Below are positions 7,773 through 17,100 of a stretch of DNA of 47,457 nucleotides, one piece after another. The position numbers and the translations under genes were made by a program. Every line of letters begins with the position of its first letter. The first letter of the stretch is position 1. The notes below the pieces were generated by a model. The model had not been told where the DNA came from, made no database searches, and saw nothing but the letters and a program-made list of their open reading frames with translations. Source of the stretch: Pseudomonadota bacterium (GTDB taxonomy: Bacteria > Pseudomonadota > Gammaproteobacteria > Burkholderiales > Rhodocyclaceae); contig JAGTRX010000010.1 in NCBI GenBank assembly GCA_018262285.1, positions 1 through 47,457 of the forward strand, written 5' to 3'.

Positions 7773-8641
7773 GTTTTGCCTTCCCACAACCCGCGCCAGC
7801 GCTTCTCGAAGATTAACGTCTGAAACATGCGTGTAAATCTCGGTGGTAGAAATGGAATATCTAGTCCAGCCTCAAGCCAGCGAGTAGCGCAGGTATGGCG
7901 AAGCATGTGTGGTGTGACATGCCTATCGATTCCTGATTTCGCTGCAACTTCCCTAAGGGAAACGCGAATGTGCGGAGGTGTTAGTTCTTTCCCCTCTTCG
8001 CTTACGAAGAGTCGATTGCTGGTGAAGTCCACATTTTTGCGCATTAGTAGATAGCGTTTTACCGCGCTGTGAACTGATGGCGAAATAAGATAGACAAGTC
8101 GTTGCCGGTTGCCCTTCCCGTGGATTTTTATACACTTGTCAGATATCGATATATCATCGTGACAGATGCTTGCCAACTCACCAACACGTATTCCTGTATC
8201 AAGAAGCAAATGAATCGCTGTCTTGTGGCAGATCGTGTTGTAGCTATCGCTGCTGGTTGCCTGGGTTACCTCTTTTCGCAAGCGTGCCGTATCTCTGCGA
8301 TCTAAGGCCCGGGGTAGTCGCCGGGGAAGCCGGATACGTTCGTTGAGCGTGTCAAAAGGGTTCAATACGATGACCGATTCTAGTATTGCCCATCGAAAAA
8401 GCAGCTTCATGCATGCAAGTCGCCGCTTGATCGAAGTTTCCTTGAATTTGCGTTGATCTCGAAGATGTCGTATGTATAGCCGCAAATCATCTTTATCGAT
8501 GGCACCAATCCTCTTGTCGGATCCTAAGTATTTTTCGATGTCCTTTAGGTCGCATCGATAAGCCCTCAAACTATGATCAGACAGGCTGATCGCAGAGTGG
8601 CAGTGCTTTAGAAATTTTTCGCATACTTCAGAGATGATCAT
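7764..8641 (-). pseudogene. Tyrosine recombinase, internal deletion
   Basis: A XerC/D-like phage integrase family protein starting at ATG 8641 (GAGGA ribosome-binding site). Visible parts are a SAM-like N-terminal domain, the first catalytic Arg in LDTGIRVGELA, the beta-hairpin Lys in HGKGNRQRLV and the HxxR box HMLRHTCATRW. After WLEAGLDI the frame should continue with an LGH box. Instead about 31 nt are missing at around 7850, and the original frame runs on as unrelated residues to 7685. In another frame the true C-terminus is intact: ISTTEIYTHVSD with the nucleophilic Tyr, then LREALARVVGRQNDN and a TAG at 7764. Both the LGH box and the frame are lost, so the product should be inactive, unless the deletion is a sequencing or assembly error. 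Confidence 0.8.
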
Positions 8642-8906
8642 TTTTTCCTCATTGTTTTTCGAATGGTAAAGTCCCGATGTGCTCGAAAATACGACACAAG
8701 AGTGAACCGGCTTGCCTCGACTATTTTCCGATACCAATTCAATTAGGGAATTCCGACAATAACGGAAGATGCTTTTCTTCGCTTCCAGTACTATCAGGGA
8801 ATTCTTGCCCCCTAGTCGCTATCAACAAATACCGGAATTCATATAATAATTGCATTGCGATATTCATTTCTGCTACAGTCCCGAGCACTTGATCGGGAGC
8901 ATAACT

Positions 8907-9131
8907 GTGATCAACTTTGACCTGACGCTTTGGAAAGAGTACTGCGCGAACCCTGATTTCCGGAAGTTCCTGAATGGCTGCAGGCACTTCGACCCCATCG
9001 GTTTCGATCAAGCGCTCAAGCGAGACGAAAATTCAAATGTCCTTGAATTTCGGCGCGTTATTGTCGAGGCCTACAGGGATGATTTGCGAGTCATGGCAGT
9101 TGGGCAAGAGCCAAATACATGTCAGGCCTGA
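8907..9131 (+). CDS. Small hypothetical protein
   Basis: A 74-codon frame starting with GTG and preceded by GGGAG at suitable spacing. The peptide (FDLTLWKEYCANPDFRKFL, then IVEAYRDDLRVMAV) looks like helical globular protein rather than random translation, but no family is recognised. It could be an intact small gene or a fragment left by rearrangement, since a truncated gene follows and a broken recombinase precedes it. The 8642-8906 gap on its left holds no other candidate. Confidence 0.3.
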   Translation: MINFDLTLWKEYCANPDFRKFLNGCRHFDPIGFDQALKRDENSNVLEFRRVIVEAYRDDLRVMAVGQEPNTCQA

Positions 9132-9276
9132 TGATCGGGCCGAACCGCCGGCCAAAGGGGTAGTGGATTTGAGTTCCCAAGTTCGCATCACAGCTACTCC
9201 ATGATACGCAGACTCACTGGGCAAGCCCCAACGTGAGACAAAATGTGTCCTTGCAAAATCCAGAAAGGAGCGAATA

Positions 9277-9948
9277 GTGCGTTTCGTTCATTGTGCCGAC
9301 CTTCATCTCGACAGCCCGCTGCGGGGTCTGGAACGCTACGAAGGCGCGCCAGCGCAAGATATGCGGGAGGCAACCCGCCGCTCGTTTGCCAATGTCGTTG
9401 ATCTCGCCCAGGAACGAGAAGTCGATTTCGTTCTGATTGCGGGAGACGTCTTTGACGGCGACTGGCTGGACTTCAACACCGGATTGTTTTTTTCGCATCA
9501 GCTGCGCCGTCTGGCCGATGCCAATATCCGTGCCTTCATTGTTCGTGGCAACCACGACGCCCTGAGCAAGATATCGAAGACCGTGCCCCTGCCAAAGAAT
9601 GTGCACGTATTCAAGTCGACCAAGCCCGCCACAGTCATCTATCGCTACTACCTGTTCGATGGCAATGGCCCATTGAGCCACTTTCCGGTTATCCGCAACC
9701 TGCTGGGCATGTGCGCGATAGCCGACAAGGCGCGCTGTATCAACAAGGGTCGAGTGGTCACGCAGAAGGATTGCGACGCCATCGAGGCTGGCAGCCTGCT
9801 GGTACCTCAAGGCCTACGAACATCCCGCAAGAGTTGGGAGCCAGACAGCCTGAATTTTCAGCCAACCGCTAATGACTTGCCGTGGCAAGCACAGCTACGT
9901 GCTGACATCGCAGAAGACATGAACGTCAAAGCCGAATCGAACACCTGA
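9277..9948 (+). pseudogene. Truncated SbcD/Mre11-like phosphoesterase
   Basis: The first 120 or so residues are a clear calcineurin-type phosphoesterase of the SbcD/YhaO exonuclease group: CADLHLDSPL (DxH), LIAGDVFDGDW (GDxxD) and VRGNHDA (GNHD/E), all metal-binding motifs in order. Homologues are about 400 residues and continue with GHxH-type motifs and a capping domain. Here the homology stops after STKPATV, and the remaining 100 residues are unrelated, with no metal ligands. The expected partner ATPase (SbcC/YhaN-like) is absent. The GTG start at 9277 has AAGGAG upstream. The simplest reading is a 3' truncation by insertion or deletion near 9635. A short fused protein that still binds metal cannot be excluded. 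Confidence 0.65.
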
Positions 9949-10003
9949 AAAATGAATGATCTCGATCTAGCATTCGCGACCGTCCGGTTATGACCTACAA
10001 ACG

Positions 10004-11581
10004 GTGAAACTCGTGAAGCAACGAGTACATGTAACGCTTGTGGACCCTGGATCGTCTCGACACGAGCTAAACGAACCCATTGGAATAGGCGTTTTGGCCT
10101 CGGCAATTAGACTCAAACTCGGTACGCAAGCCCGCGTGGGGCAATTCTTTGCGCCCATAAATGGTTGGCCGGATCGTGAGACCATGGGTTGCTCGGATAT
10201 CTTGGGCATCTCAACCCCACTCGGCAGTCTGCATCGGCTCCAAGGCCTTGTGACCAGATGGAGAGCCATTCCGCCGGATCGACGTCCACTCCTGGTCTTC
10301 GGCGGTCTTATCGCCACCTTTGCGCCTGATGCGCTGCTCAAAGAGTTTCCGGAGGCCGTCCTCGTGATCGGCGAGGGCGAAGAGGCGCTCGTCCGACTTA
10401 CGGAAGTTGTGGGATTGCACCCTGAAGTTCTCTGGCGCCAAGTGTTCGCGGAGGCCTCGATACCGAACCTCATGTACCAAGCCGGAGATCAGGTGATTCG
10501 CACGGTACGACGGAACATCAATCTGCGAGACGCGCCACCTCCTGACCGGCCTTTCTTGAATGAATTGCTGTTGCGAGGGGGAATAGTGCGCGCCGAGGCC
10601 TCGCGGGGTTGCTCCTATGGACGCTGTTCATTCTGCGCGATCCAGCACAAATACTGTGACGAGGCCGGGTGGCGAGACGTAAAAATCTCGCGCATCGTCC
10701 AGGAGCTGGGCGATCTTTCGCTGGCGGGAGCAAGACATCCGTACTTTACCGATGAGGACTTCATTGGAAACGATCCCCTCCGCGCTCTAGCGCTGGCGAG
10801 AGCCATCGAACGCGAAAAATCGCTTGGCAGGATCTCTTCCGAACTGACACTGTATGTGGACATGCGAGCAGCAAGTGTGTTGGCGCGCGGAAATGCGGGC
10901 CGTCCTTCGGGATTAGCGGTCCTAAAGGGGCTGCAAGCCGCGGGGCTACGCGAAGTATTCGTGGGGATTGAGTCGGGCGCGGTGGAACAAGTTCAGCGAT
11001 ATAAGAAACCGGCCACGACACAACGTAATCTTCAAGCATTGCACCGCTTGCGCGACCTCGGGCTGGAAGTGGACATAGGCTTTATTTTCTTCGACCCGGA
11101 AATGACCTTGGACGAGGCCGCCACCAACCTTGATTTTTTGCGCCATGCCGGGCTTTGGAATCACTATGCCCGCTTAACCAAGGAGGTTCGCCTTGAGGCT
11201 GGAACGCCGCTGGTCGAGCTCTATCGCCAGAAAGACCTTATCGCCGGACCGCTGGACGTCGACGAACTTACCTTTCCCTACCGCTGGCGGGATACTCGCG
11301 TCGAAGCCGTCCACAATACTTTCCGCGCATGGGAGCGCCTTGATGGGGGGCGCGTCTACGAGTTACAGGCAGCCAGCCGCGGAGAGGTGCCAAGCGAGAA
11401 TTTGCGGCGAAGGCGGTGCGAGTTGCTAGGCCAGGTCCGCGCCGTGGAGCTCGACGTACTGCATTCCATTGTTGATTCAACTCAACAGAACAAGGATTCG
11501 GCGTCACTCGACTTGAGCCCCTTCACTCAGCGCCGTTCCGATCTCCTGGATTCCTGGCAATACTCTGAGCGCTCCAGGTGA
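10004..11581 (+). CDS. B12-binding-type radical SAM protein
   Basis: A 525-residue protein with an N-terminal B12-binding-like Rossmann region (VTLVDPG, ILGISTPLGSL, LLVFGGLIATFAP, LVIGEGEEALV) and a radical SAM barrel whose iron-sulfur motif is GCSYGRCSFC near residues 203-211. This CX4CX2C spacing occurs in one branch of cobalamin-type radical SAM proteins. VFVGIESGAVEQVQRYKKP is the usual mid-barrel substrate/SAM strand. No DxHxxG is seen, so base-off cobalamin binding is doubtful. The reaction is unknown; relatives methylate or rearrange unactivated carbons. Start is GTG at 10004 or 10012; neither has a strong ribosome-binding site. It lies between a truncated nuclease gene and an HD/Panacea pair and may be island cargo. 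Confidence 0.75.
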   Translation: MKLVKQRVHVTLVDPGSSRHELNEPIGIGVLASAIRLKLGTQARVGQFFAPINGWPDRETMGCSDILGISTPLGSLHRLQGLVTRWRAIPPDRRPLLVFGGLIATFAPDALLKEFPEAVLVIGEGEEALVRLTEVVGLHPEVLWRQVFAEASIPNLMYQAGDQVIRTVRRNINLRDAPPPDRPFLNELLLRGGIVRAEASRGCSYGRCSFCAIQHKYCDEAGWRDVKISRIVQELGDLSLAGARHPYFTDEDFIGNDPLRALALARAIEREKSLGRISSELTLYVDMRAASVLARGNAGRPSGLAVLKGLQAAGLREVFVGIESGAVEQVQRYKKPATTQRNLQALHRLRDLGLEVDIGFIFFDPEMTLDEAATNLDFLRHAGLWNHYARLTKEVRLEAGTPLVELYRQKDLIAGPLDVDELTFPYRWRDTRVEAVHNTFRAWERLDGGRVYELQAASRGEVPSENLRRRRCELLGQVRAVELDVLHSIVDSTQQNKDSASLDLSPFTQRRSDLLDSWQYSERSR

Positions 11582-12134
11582 TACCGGTTTGAGGCGAAAA
11601 CGCACAATCGAGAAGACGCAAGGCCGACGGCCGGTATGCGACGTCGGAAATGTTGGGGACCGCTAGCCACGGAATGGAGCTTCATAGGTGTTGAAACCTG
11701 CCGGACCGTAAAGCGAACAAGTCGGCCATGACCGATGCTGGGGATTGTAGGACGCTACGACTGCAATCTAGAGCGTCGCCGACGCTTGTTAGCACCGAGT
11801 AGCTAGGTGAGCGCTTCTGGCGTCAACGGACTTTCTTTGCTCTCACGTAGTTATCGAGCGCGACCAGGTCCTTTTTCTGGTTTCCCGTGCCAAGTTATTG
11901 GTGACCCACTCTTCAGTGGTGTATCGCCGCAAATGTCATTTGTACCAAGAAACGTTAGCCATGGACCTAGTGCGAGCAAATCTTCCTTGCACGCGAAGAT
12001 TGGCATGCCCTCAGAACAGCGGATGCGGAGGATAGTCATGCGCCTTTTAACACTTGCTACGTGTTGACGGGTAAAATCACCAGCTACATTCTTCGATACG
12101 TCGCGACCTAGGCATCCAATGCAAAACACAACTG
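11582..12134. other. Long gap without a convincing gene
   Basis: Some 550 bases between the radical SAM and HD genes. A minus-strand frame (11851-12129, 92 codons, with SEGMPIFACKEDLL and WLTFLGTND) and an overlapping plus-strand frame (11807-12067) are both open; neither has a good ribosome-binding site or known family, although the minus-strand peptide looks the more protein-like. The first 60 bases contain GC-rich self-complementary patches (GGCCGACGGCC). This may be a decayed gene. Confidence 0.4.
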
Positions 12135-13565
12135 ATGGCTAAGAAAAGACCTCAGCGCGTCCGAGACCCACTTCACAACATTATCGAGTTTGGATCGAGT
12201 GAGTTTGAACAGACGTTATGGAATGTTATCCAGACACGACCGTTCCAGCGTCTGCGCCGCGTTCGGCAACTTGGCTTTTCTGAACTGGTTTACCCTGGCG
12301 CAACTCACACGCGATTTGCGCATAGCATCGGCGTCTTCCATACGGCGCGTAGATTGATGAAAATCATCAACGACGCTGGCGGTGGAGTAACTCACAAACA
12401 AGACGTCGCTCTGGCCGCAGCGTTAGTTCATGATGTTGGACACGGCATGTTCAGCCACGCTTTCGAGGAAGTCGGCAGTGAGTTGAAGCTAAAAATGGCC
12501 AAGCACGAGCATGTCAGCGATATTTTGATTCGCAATGGTGAGATTCGCGAGGCGTTTAAGGCCGAACTAGGAAGTGGGTTTGCGGACGATGTTGCCGAGC
12601 TAATCAGTCGGCGCGGCCCGGTCGACCTTTACGATGCTGTAGTGTCGAGTCAGTTCGATGCTGATCGCCTGGATTATATGCAGCGCGACCGACTGATGAC
12701 GGGCGTACAAAACAGCGGAATTGACTTCACGTGGCTGATCGACAACCTCGAGCTCGGTGAAGTCCCTGTTGGCTCAGACGATGAGCAAAGCGGGAGTGTA
12801 CCGACCTTTGTGCTTGGGCCAAAAGCATTCCACGCTGCGGAAACTTATGTACTGTCTCTTTTTCACCTATACCCAACTGTCTACTTCCACAAAGCGACCC
12901 GAGGAGCCGAAAAGCTTTTTTCCACAATCATTTTGCGCATGTTCAGGTTGGTCCGCGATGGCCTTATAGCAAAAACAGGAGTTCCTGCTAATCATCCAAT
13001 TGTTCTCTTCGCTCTCGATCCGGAAAATATCGAACGAGCGACTGCGCTTGATGATGCTGTTTTTTGGGGTTCGCTGCCGCTATTGGCAAACGCGGAAGAT
13101 CCCTTGATAAACAGGTTCGCTGATCGCCTTTGGAATCGCAGGCTACTAAAATGCTTGGATGTATATCAACATATCGCCGCTCACCTAGGCGCGAAGCGCG
13201 GATCATCACCTGATGCGGTTCGGGATTCAAAAAATCGAATTGAACGGGCAACCGTCTCGGTCAAAGAGGCTATTGAAGATTGGCTATCGACAGACCGTTC
13301 TGACCCGCCTCGGCTGTTGATCGACTCGGCTGTCCGGGAACCTTACAAGCTATTCGATGAATCCAAGGGCGCTCTGAACCAGATCAGCATTCGCCGCAAA
13401 GGCAGTGGGATTTTTGATATGGCTGAGCTATCGCCGGTCGTGGCAGCACTAGAACCATTCCGATTGCTGCGCATCTACTATAGTGAAGATGATAAGGATG
13501 CGTTGAAATTCGCACTCAAAGTCATTGAAGAAAACGAAAATAAGGAGAGTGACCATGTCTGTTAA
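12135..13565 (+). CDS. HD-domain phosphohydrolase (YwfO/SAMHD1-like)
   Basis: A 476-residue HD phosphohydrolase of the COG1078 type, related to dNTP triphosphohydrolases and B. subtilis YwfO. Family landmarks: VRDPLHNIIEF at the start, PFQRLRRVRQLGFSELVYPGATHTRFAHSIGV (first metal His), ALVHDVGHGMFSHAFE (HD pair) and SSQFDADRLDYMQRD (last Asp ligand). Such enzymes hydrolyse nucleotides, often dNTPs; the exact substrate cannot be told. The last 11 nt overlap the Panacea gene, so the two are translated as a unit. The ATG at 12135 agrees with the family start, though its ribosome-binding site is weak. YwfO and YwgA are also neighbours in B. subtilis (recalled, not searched), supporting a functional pair. 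Confidence 0.88.
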   Translation: MAKKRPQRVRDPLHNIIEFGSSEFEQTLWNVIQTRPFQRLRRVRQLGFSELVYPGATHTRFAHSIGVFHTARRLMKIINDAGGGVTHKQDVALAAALVHDVGHGMFSHAFEEVGSELKLKMAKHEHVSDILIRNGEIREAFKAELGSGFADDVAELISRRGPVDLYDAVVSSQFDADRLDYMQRDRLMTGVQNSGIDFTWLIDNLELGEVPVGSDDEQSGSVPTFVLGPKAFHAAETYVLSLFHLYPTVYFHKATRGAEKLFSTIILRMFRLVRDGLIAKTGVPANHPIVLFALDPENIERATALDDAVFWGSLPLLANAEDPLINRFADRLWNRRLLKCLDVYQHIAAHLGAKRGSSPDAVRDSKNRIERATVSVKEAIEDWLSTDRSDPPRLLIDSAVREPYKLFDESKGALNQISIRRKGSGIFDMAELSPVVAALEPFRLLRIYYSEDDKDALKFALKVIEENENKESDHVC

Positions 13566-14076
13566 GCGCGAGCGCGAAAAAGTAGCCGAAATTGTGCGTG
13601 ACGCGGGTGGGCAAATTGTTGGCCGGACACGGCTCCAAAAAATTGCTTACCTACTTGAACTAACCGGGCAAGGAGAAGGTTTTGATTTTGAGTATCGTCA
13701 CTACGGCCCCTACAGCGAGTCGCTAACGGATGCTGTGCGCGTAGCCAGCGCCTTTGGGCTAATTGAAGAGGAGGAACACGTTGCCAAGTGGGGCGGCCAT
13801 TATTCAATTTATATTGCCAAAGGGGGTGGCGACACGCGGCCTCAAAGCGCTCGCGCTGCGTTTGCAAAAGCAGCTGCACAAATTGGAGCGGTGGAATTGG
13901 AACTTGCTGCTACTGCTGCGTATCTCTTCGAGGTTGAACGTTGTTCTGACCCATGGGATGAAACCAGCAAACGGAAGCCCGACAAAATTGGTGGTGGGCA
14001 TTTGGAGAAGGCCAAGGAAGCGTATCGGCAGCTGTCGTCACTAGACACCCCACGACCCCTCCCAAAAATTGCTTGA
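13555..14076 (+). CDS. Panacea/YwgA-like domain protein
   Basis: A 173-residue protein with a Panacea/DUF4065-like domain: VGRTRLQKIAYLLEL, then FDFEYRHYGPYSESLTDAV and the helical LIEEEE region. Proteins of this fold act as antitoxins in diverse toxin-antitoxin pairs or as adaptors for proteolysis (SocA). The ATG at 13555 is chosen over 13525 because GGAG lies at good spacing upstream. It overlaps the HD gene by 11 nt, so the stop of one and the start of the other are interlocked. The HD enzyme could be the toxic or effector partner controlled by this protein, or both could serve in nucleotide-based defence; this is inference from pairing only. Confidence 0.78.
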   Translation: MSVKREREKVAEIVRDAGGQIVGRTRLQKIAYLLELTGQGEGFDFEYRHYGPYSESLTDAVRVASAFGLIEEEEHVAKWGGHYSIYIAKGGGDTRPQSARAAFAKAAAQIGAVELELAATAAYLFEVERCSDPWDETSKRKPDKIGGGHLEKAKEAYRQLSSLDTPRPLPKIA

Positions 14077-14139
14077 GTACGCCAAAGAGGGAACACAGAA
14101 GTAAACGGCGTTCCCTTCGTGTCGTCTCTCGGCAAGTAT

Positions 14140-17100
14140 CTAATGGAACTGCCCAAACAATCGTTCTGCTGCATCTTCCAGCCGATCGATCTCATCCTGG
14201 GCGAAATGCTCCCAGTTAAGCGCCTTGAACAACCTGGATTCGATCAATACGTATGACCGTGGGTCCCGTTCAAGGACGCGCACAATCTCGTCCGCGTGGT
14301 ACCAGGCCACCTGCGCCTGTAGCACGGTAGAAAGATGCGATCGCCAGTCGTTAATCGCCTGGAATCGCGGGTGCTCAACGAGTCGTTTGAATCCGCGCCA
14401 GAGCGGCGGATTCGTGCTGTGCTGGGGCAAGGGCGAGCGTACGTCGAACCGGCCCTGCCAGCGGACGAGGAGTCCCCGAATAACCGGATCGATTTCGGGA
14501 TCATCTATCTGAGCCGCCAAGGTGCATAGCCCTTCGAACATCTCGTCCGTGCCTGCAAAGGCGTAGCGCGAGAGCATCGGAATAATGCGTCTGTCGATAT
14601 ACTTTCGCACCGGTTCGCTCTTTGACACATCGCACAGATACGGCATTAAGTCTTGCTCATGCCGGTCAAGATGTTCATAAAAACGCTCGCTGCTATCCAA
14701 GGCCCCCAGGCATGCCAGATACCTGGGAACGAAAATGCTCGCAAGATATCCTGTCATGAGCGCTTCCTGCCAGTGAACTGGTATACCAAAACTATTCGCC
14801 GCCGCGATAGCGGGCCTGATGCGCTCGCGTGGAGTGTCTGCCGTTCCCAAGTGGGTCATTCGTCGCTGGGCGACAACATGGCCGTTCCCGGTGAAGCTGA
14901 TTAGCGGAAGGTACGTCTCTATCCCACGTTCGGGATCGTTAGCCGGGTCCGCCAGGCTGACCAGGTAGTCAAACTGCCCGGATGTCACTGCTCCAGTGAG
15001 CATCAGTGAGGCAGGCAGGTTCGATGGCGGCGATGTTCCCCGCAAAATGCCGACCATATCATCGTATGACAAACGTGCCGAAGCAGTTGTTGTAGGCGGG
15101 CGACTCGAAATCGGCTGACTAGAATTCGGCCGGGTCACCCGAGCACCATACCACTCGCCAATGACGCGATCTAACAACGCCTCGCCCCGGCACGGCGAAG
15201 CGGAGACCAATGTTCTCAGCCGTGAGGCGATCTCCTCATCGCTGGCGCCTATACGAGCACGCTCCTTCAAACATTTCATTGCGAGCCAGACGTGGTCAGT
15301 TCCGGCAAGCTGCTCCTCGATGAGGTCGGGGCGTCCACAAAGACGCAAGGAACGAAGCACCGCACTCTGCAGCAGGGGGACGGCCAGTTCATTGATGACC
15401 TGATCGGGAGCACTGACGTTCGCCGGAGATCCGTGCCGAATCAGTCGATTAAATAGCCATTCTGCCGCTGCGGTCCCGGACGGAAGGCCCTGCGGAGAAA
15501 TTGCGTCGCTATTATTGGCGTCGAAAATGCCTTCAACAAAACCGACGAAGTCTTGATGCCCCTTGGCCAGGAAGCGTACCAGATCTAAGGCGCCAAACAG
15601 GAGAATGGAAACCATGGTCGCGTGGCAACCCAGATTCCGACTTTGATCGATGGCGAGAGGCGATCGTTCTGCCATAACAACTGGAACGATTCGCTCCAGT
15701 GCCATCTCGTAAGGCAACCGGCCGGCAGCGACGATTGCGGCGCGTCGTAGCTGCCAATGCTTGCTGTGGTCAATAGCAATGGCCGCTAGCCAATCAGCGA
15801 CGTTGACGTCGCGCAAACGCGTGGCAAGAATGCACCGCCAGAGCTGAGTAGCCGGGGTCTCATGAGCTTGTGGTAACTCATCGGTCGAATTCGGTCCGGA
15901 CGCCACGATGGCTGTTGCAATCGTGGCAAACAGTTCCTCCTTGCTCTCTTTGCTGTATTGCGTAATAAGTGCAGGCAACGCTGTATGCGAACGTCTCTGT
16001 GAGAGGGCTAGGGCAGCATGTTTTCGAACTAGAGGATGAGTATGACTGAGAGCTCGAATAAGCATTTCAGTGGCTGAAGACTCGCCCAATTCGCCCAACT
16101 TCACGAGGGCGGGGACAAGAATGGGCAAGGACTTATTGTCCGGGGAATTCAACTGCTCTTCGAGAAGCGGGATGGCATCTGGAAAAGGATGTTGAACCGC
16201 TATCGTGAGAAACCAGAAATTCCAGGCCGCCAACTGCTTCGGATCCGATTCGAGCAGTCTCAAACGTCTGTAAAGTGCTCCCATATCGGCGCCCAAGGCT
16301 GCCAGGATCGAGCAAGCGGTCAATCGACTCTGTAAGTTATCGGTCGCGTCGAGAACTTTTATCTCATATTGGCGCTGATCGCAAAGCGACGGAACAAGTG
16401 CTGGTAGCAGAAGAACGAGCGCGCGAACAGAGTCGGTCCTGTTCATCAGCGGCTCACAAATCTGCAAGAGAGATGGTTCAGCAAGAAACACTAGAACCCT
16501 GATTGCATTCTCCAGCACCCTCTGTTCATCCGTATCCCGAACGATTTCGACGCAGAACCGACGCAATTCGGCACGTTTTGACCATACAAATTTCGTAAGC
16601 GGTCCCAGCAAGGCCGAACGCCAGACGACCATTTCTGCGGTCCGGACCGGCGGCATGGCAGCAAGAAACTCCACAACCTGATCCTTGGTCCCTATCTGCA
16701 GGGCCCATTGAGTCAGGGCTGGTGATCGCTGAGAATCGGGGTCTTCGACGTCCGAGGCAAGGAACCTAAGGGCAACTCCTAAAGCGTCTCGATGTTGAGC
16801 CCGCAAAAGAATCCGCACTAGTTGACGTTTGACTTCACGTGACTGGAAATTAAAGAAGTCGATTGTGCGCGGTTCAACTACTGCACCTTTGCGCATAATT
16901 GCCACCGAAAGCAAACCAATTGCTGATTCTTTCTGCTCCTGGCTAGATGCCTTCTCCACGATAAGAACCGTGAGATCATGTAGGCACCGTGCGTCGAACT
17001 CGAGTATCGCCTCGGTCACGGCAGACGCCCATTGATAATGGGAAAAATAGCGCGCCGGTTGTTCCGTGATCAGTCGGAGAAGATCGTCGACCTCTGAAGC

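Noticed and set aside
9214-9810. 198-codon minus-strand frame over the SbcD-like gene
   Set aside because: The plus strand carries three ordered metal motifs; this frame has none. Its right part overlies the non-homologous tail, so it was looked at twice, but no family was recognised.
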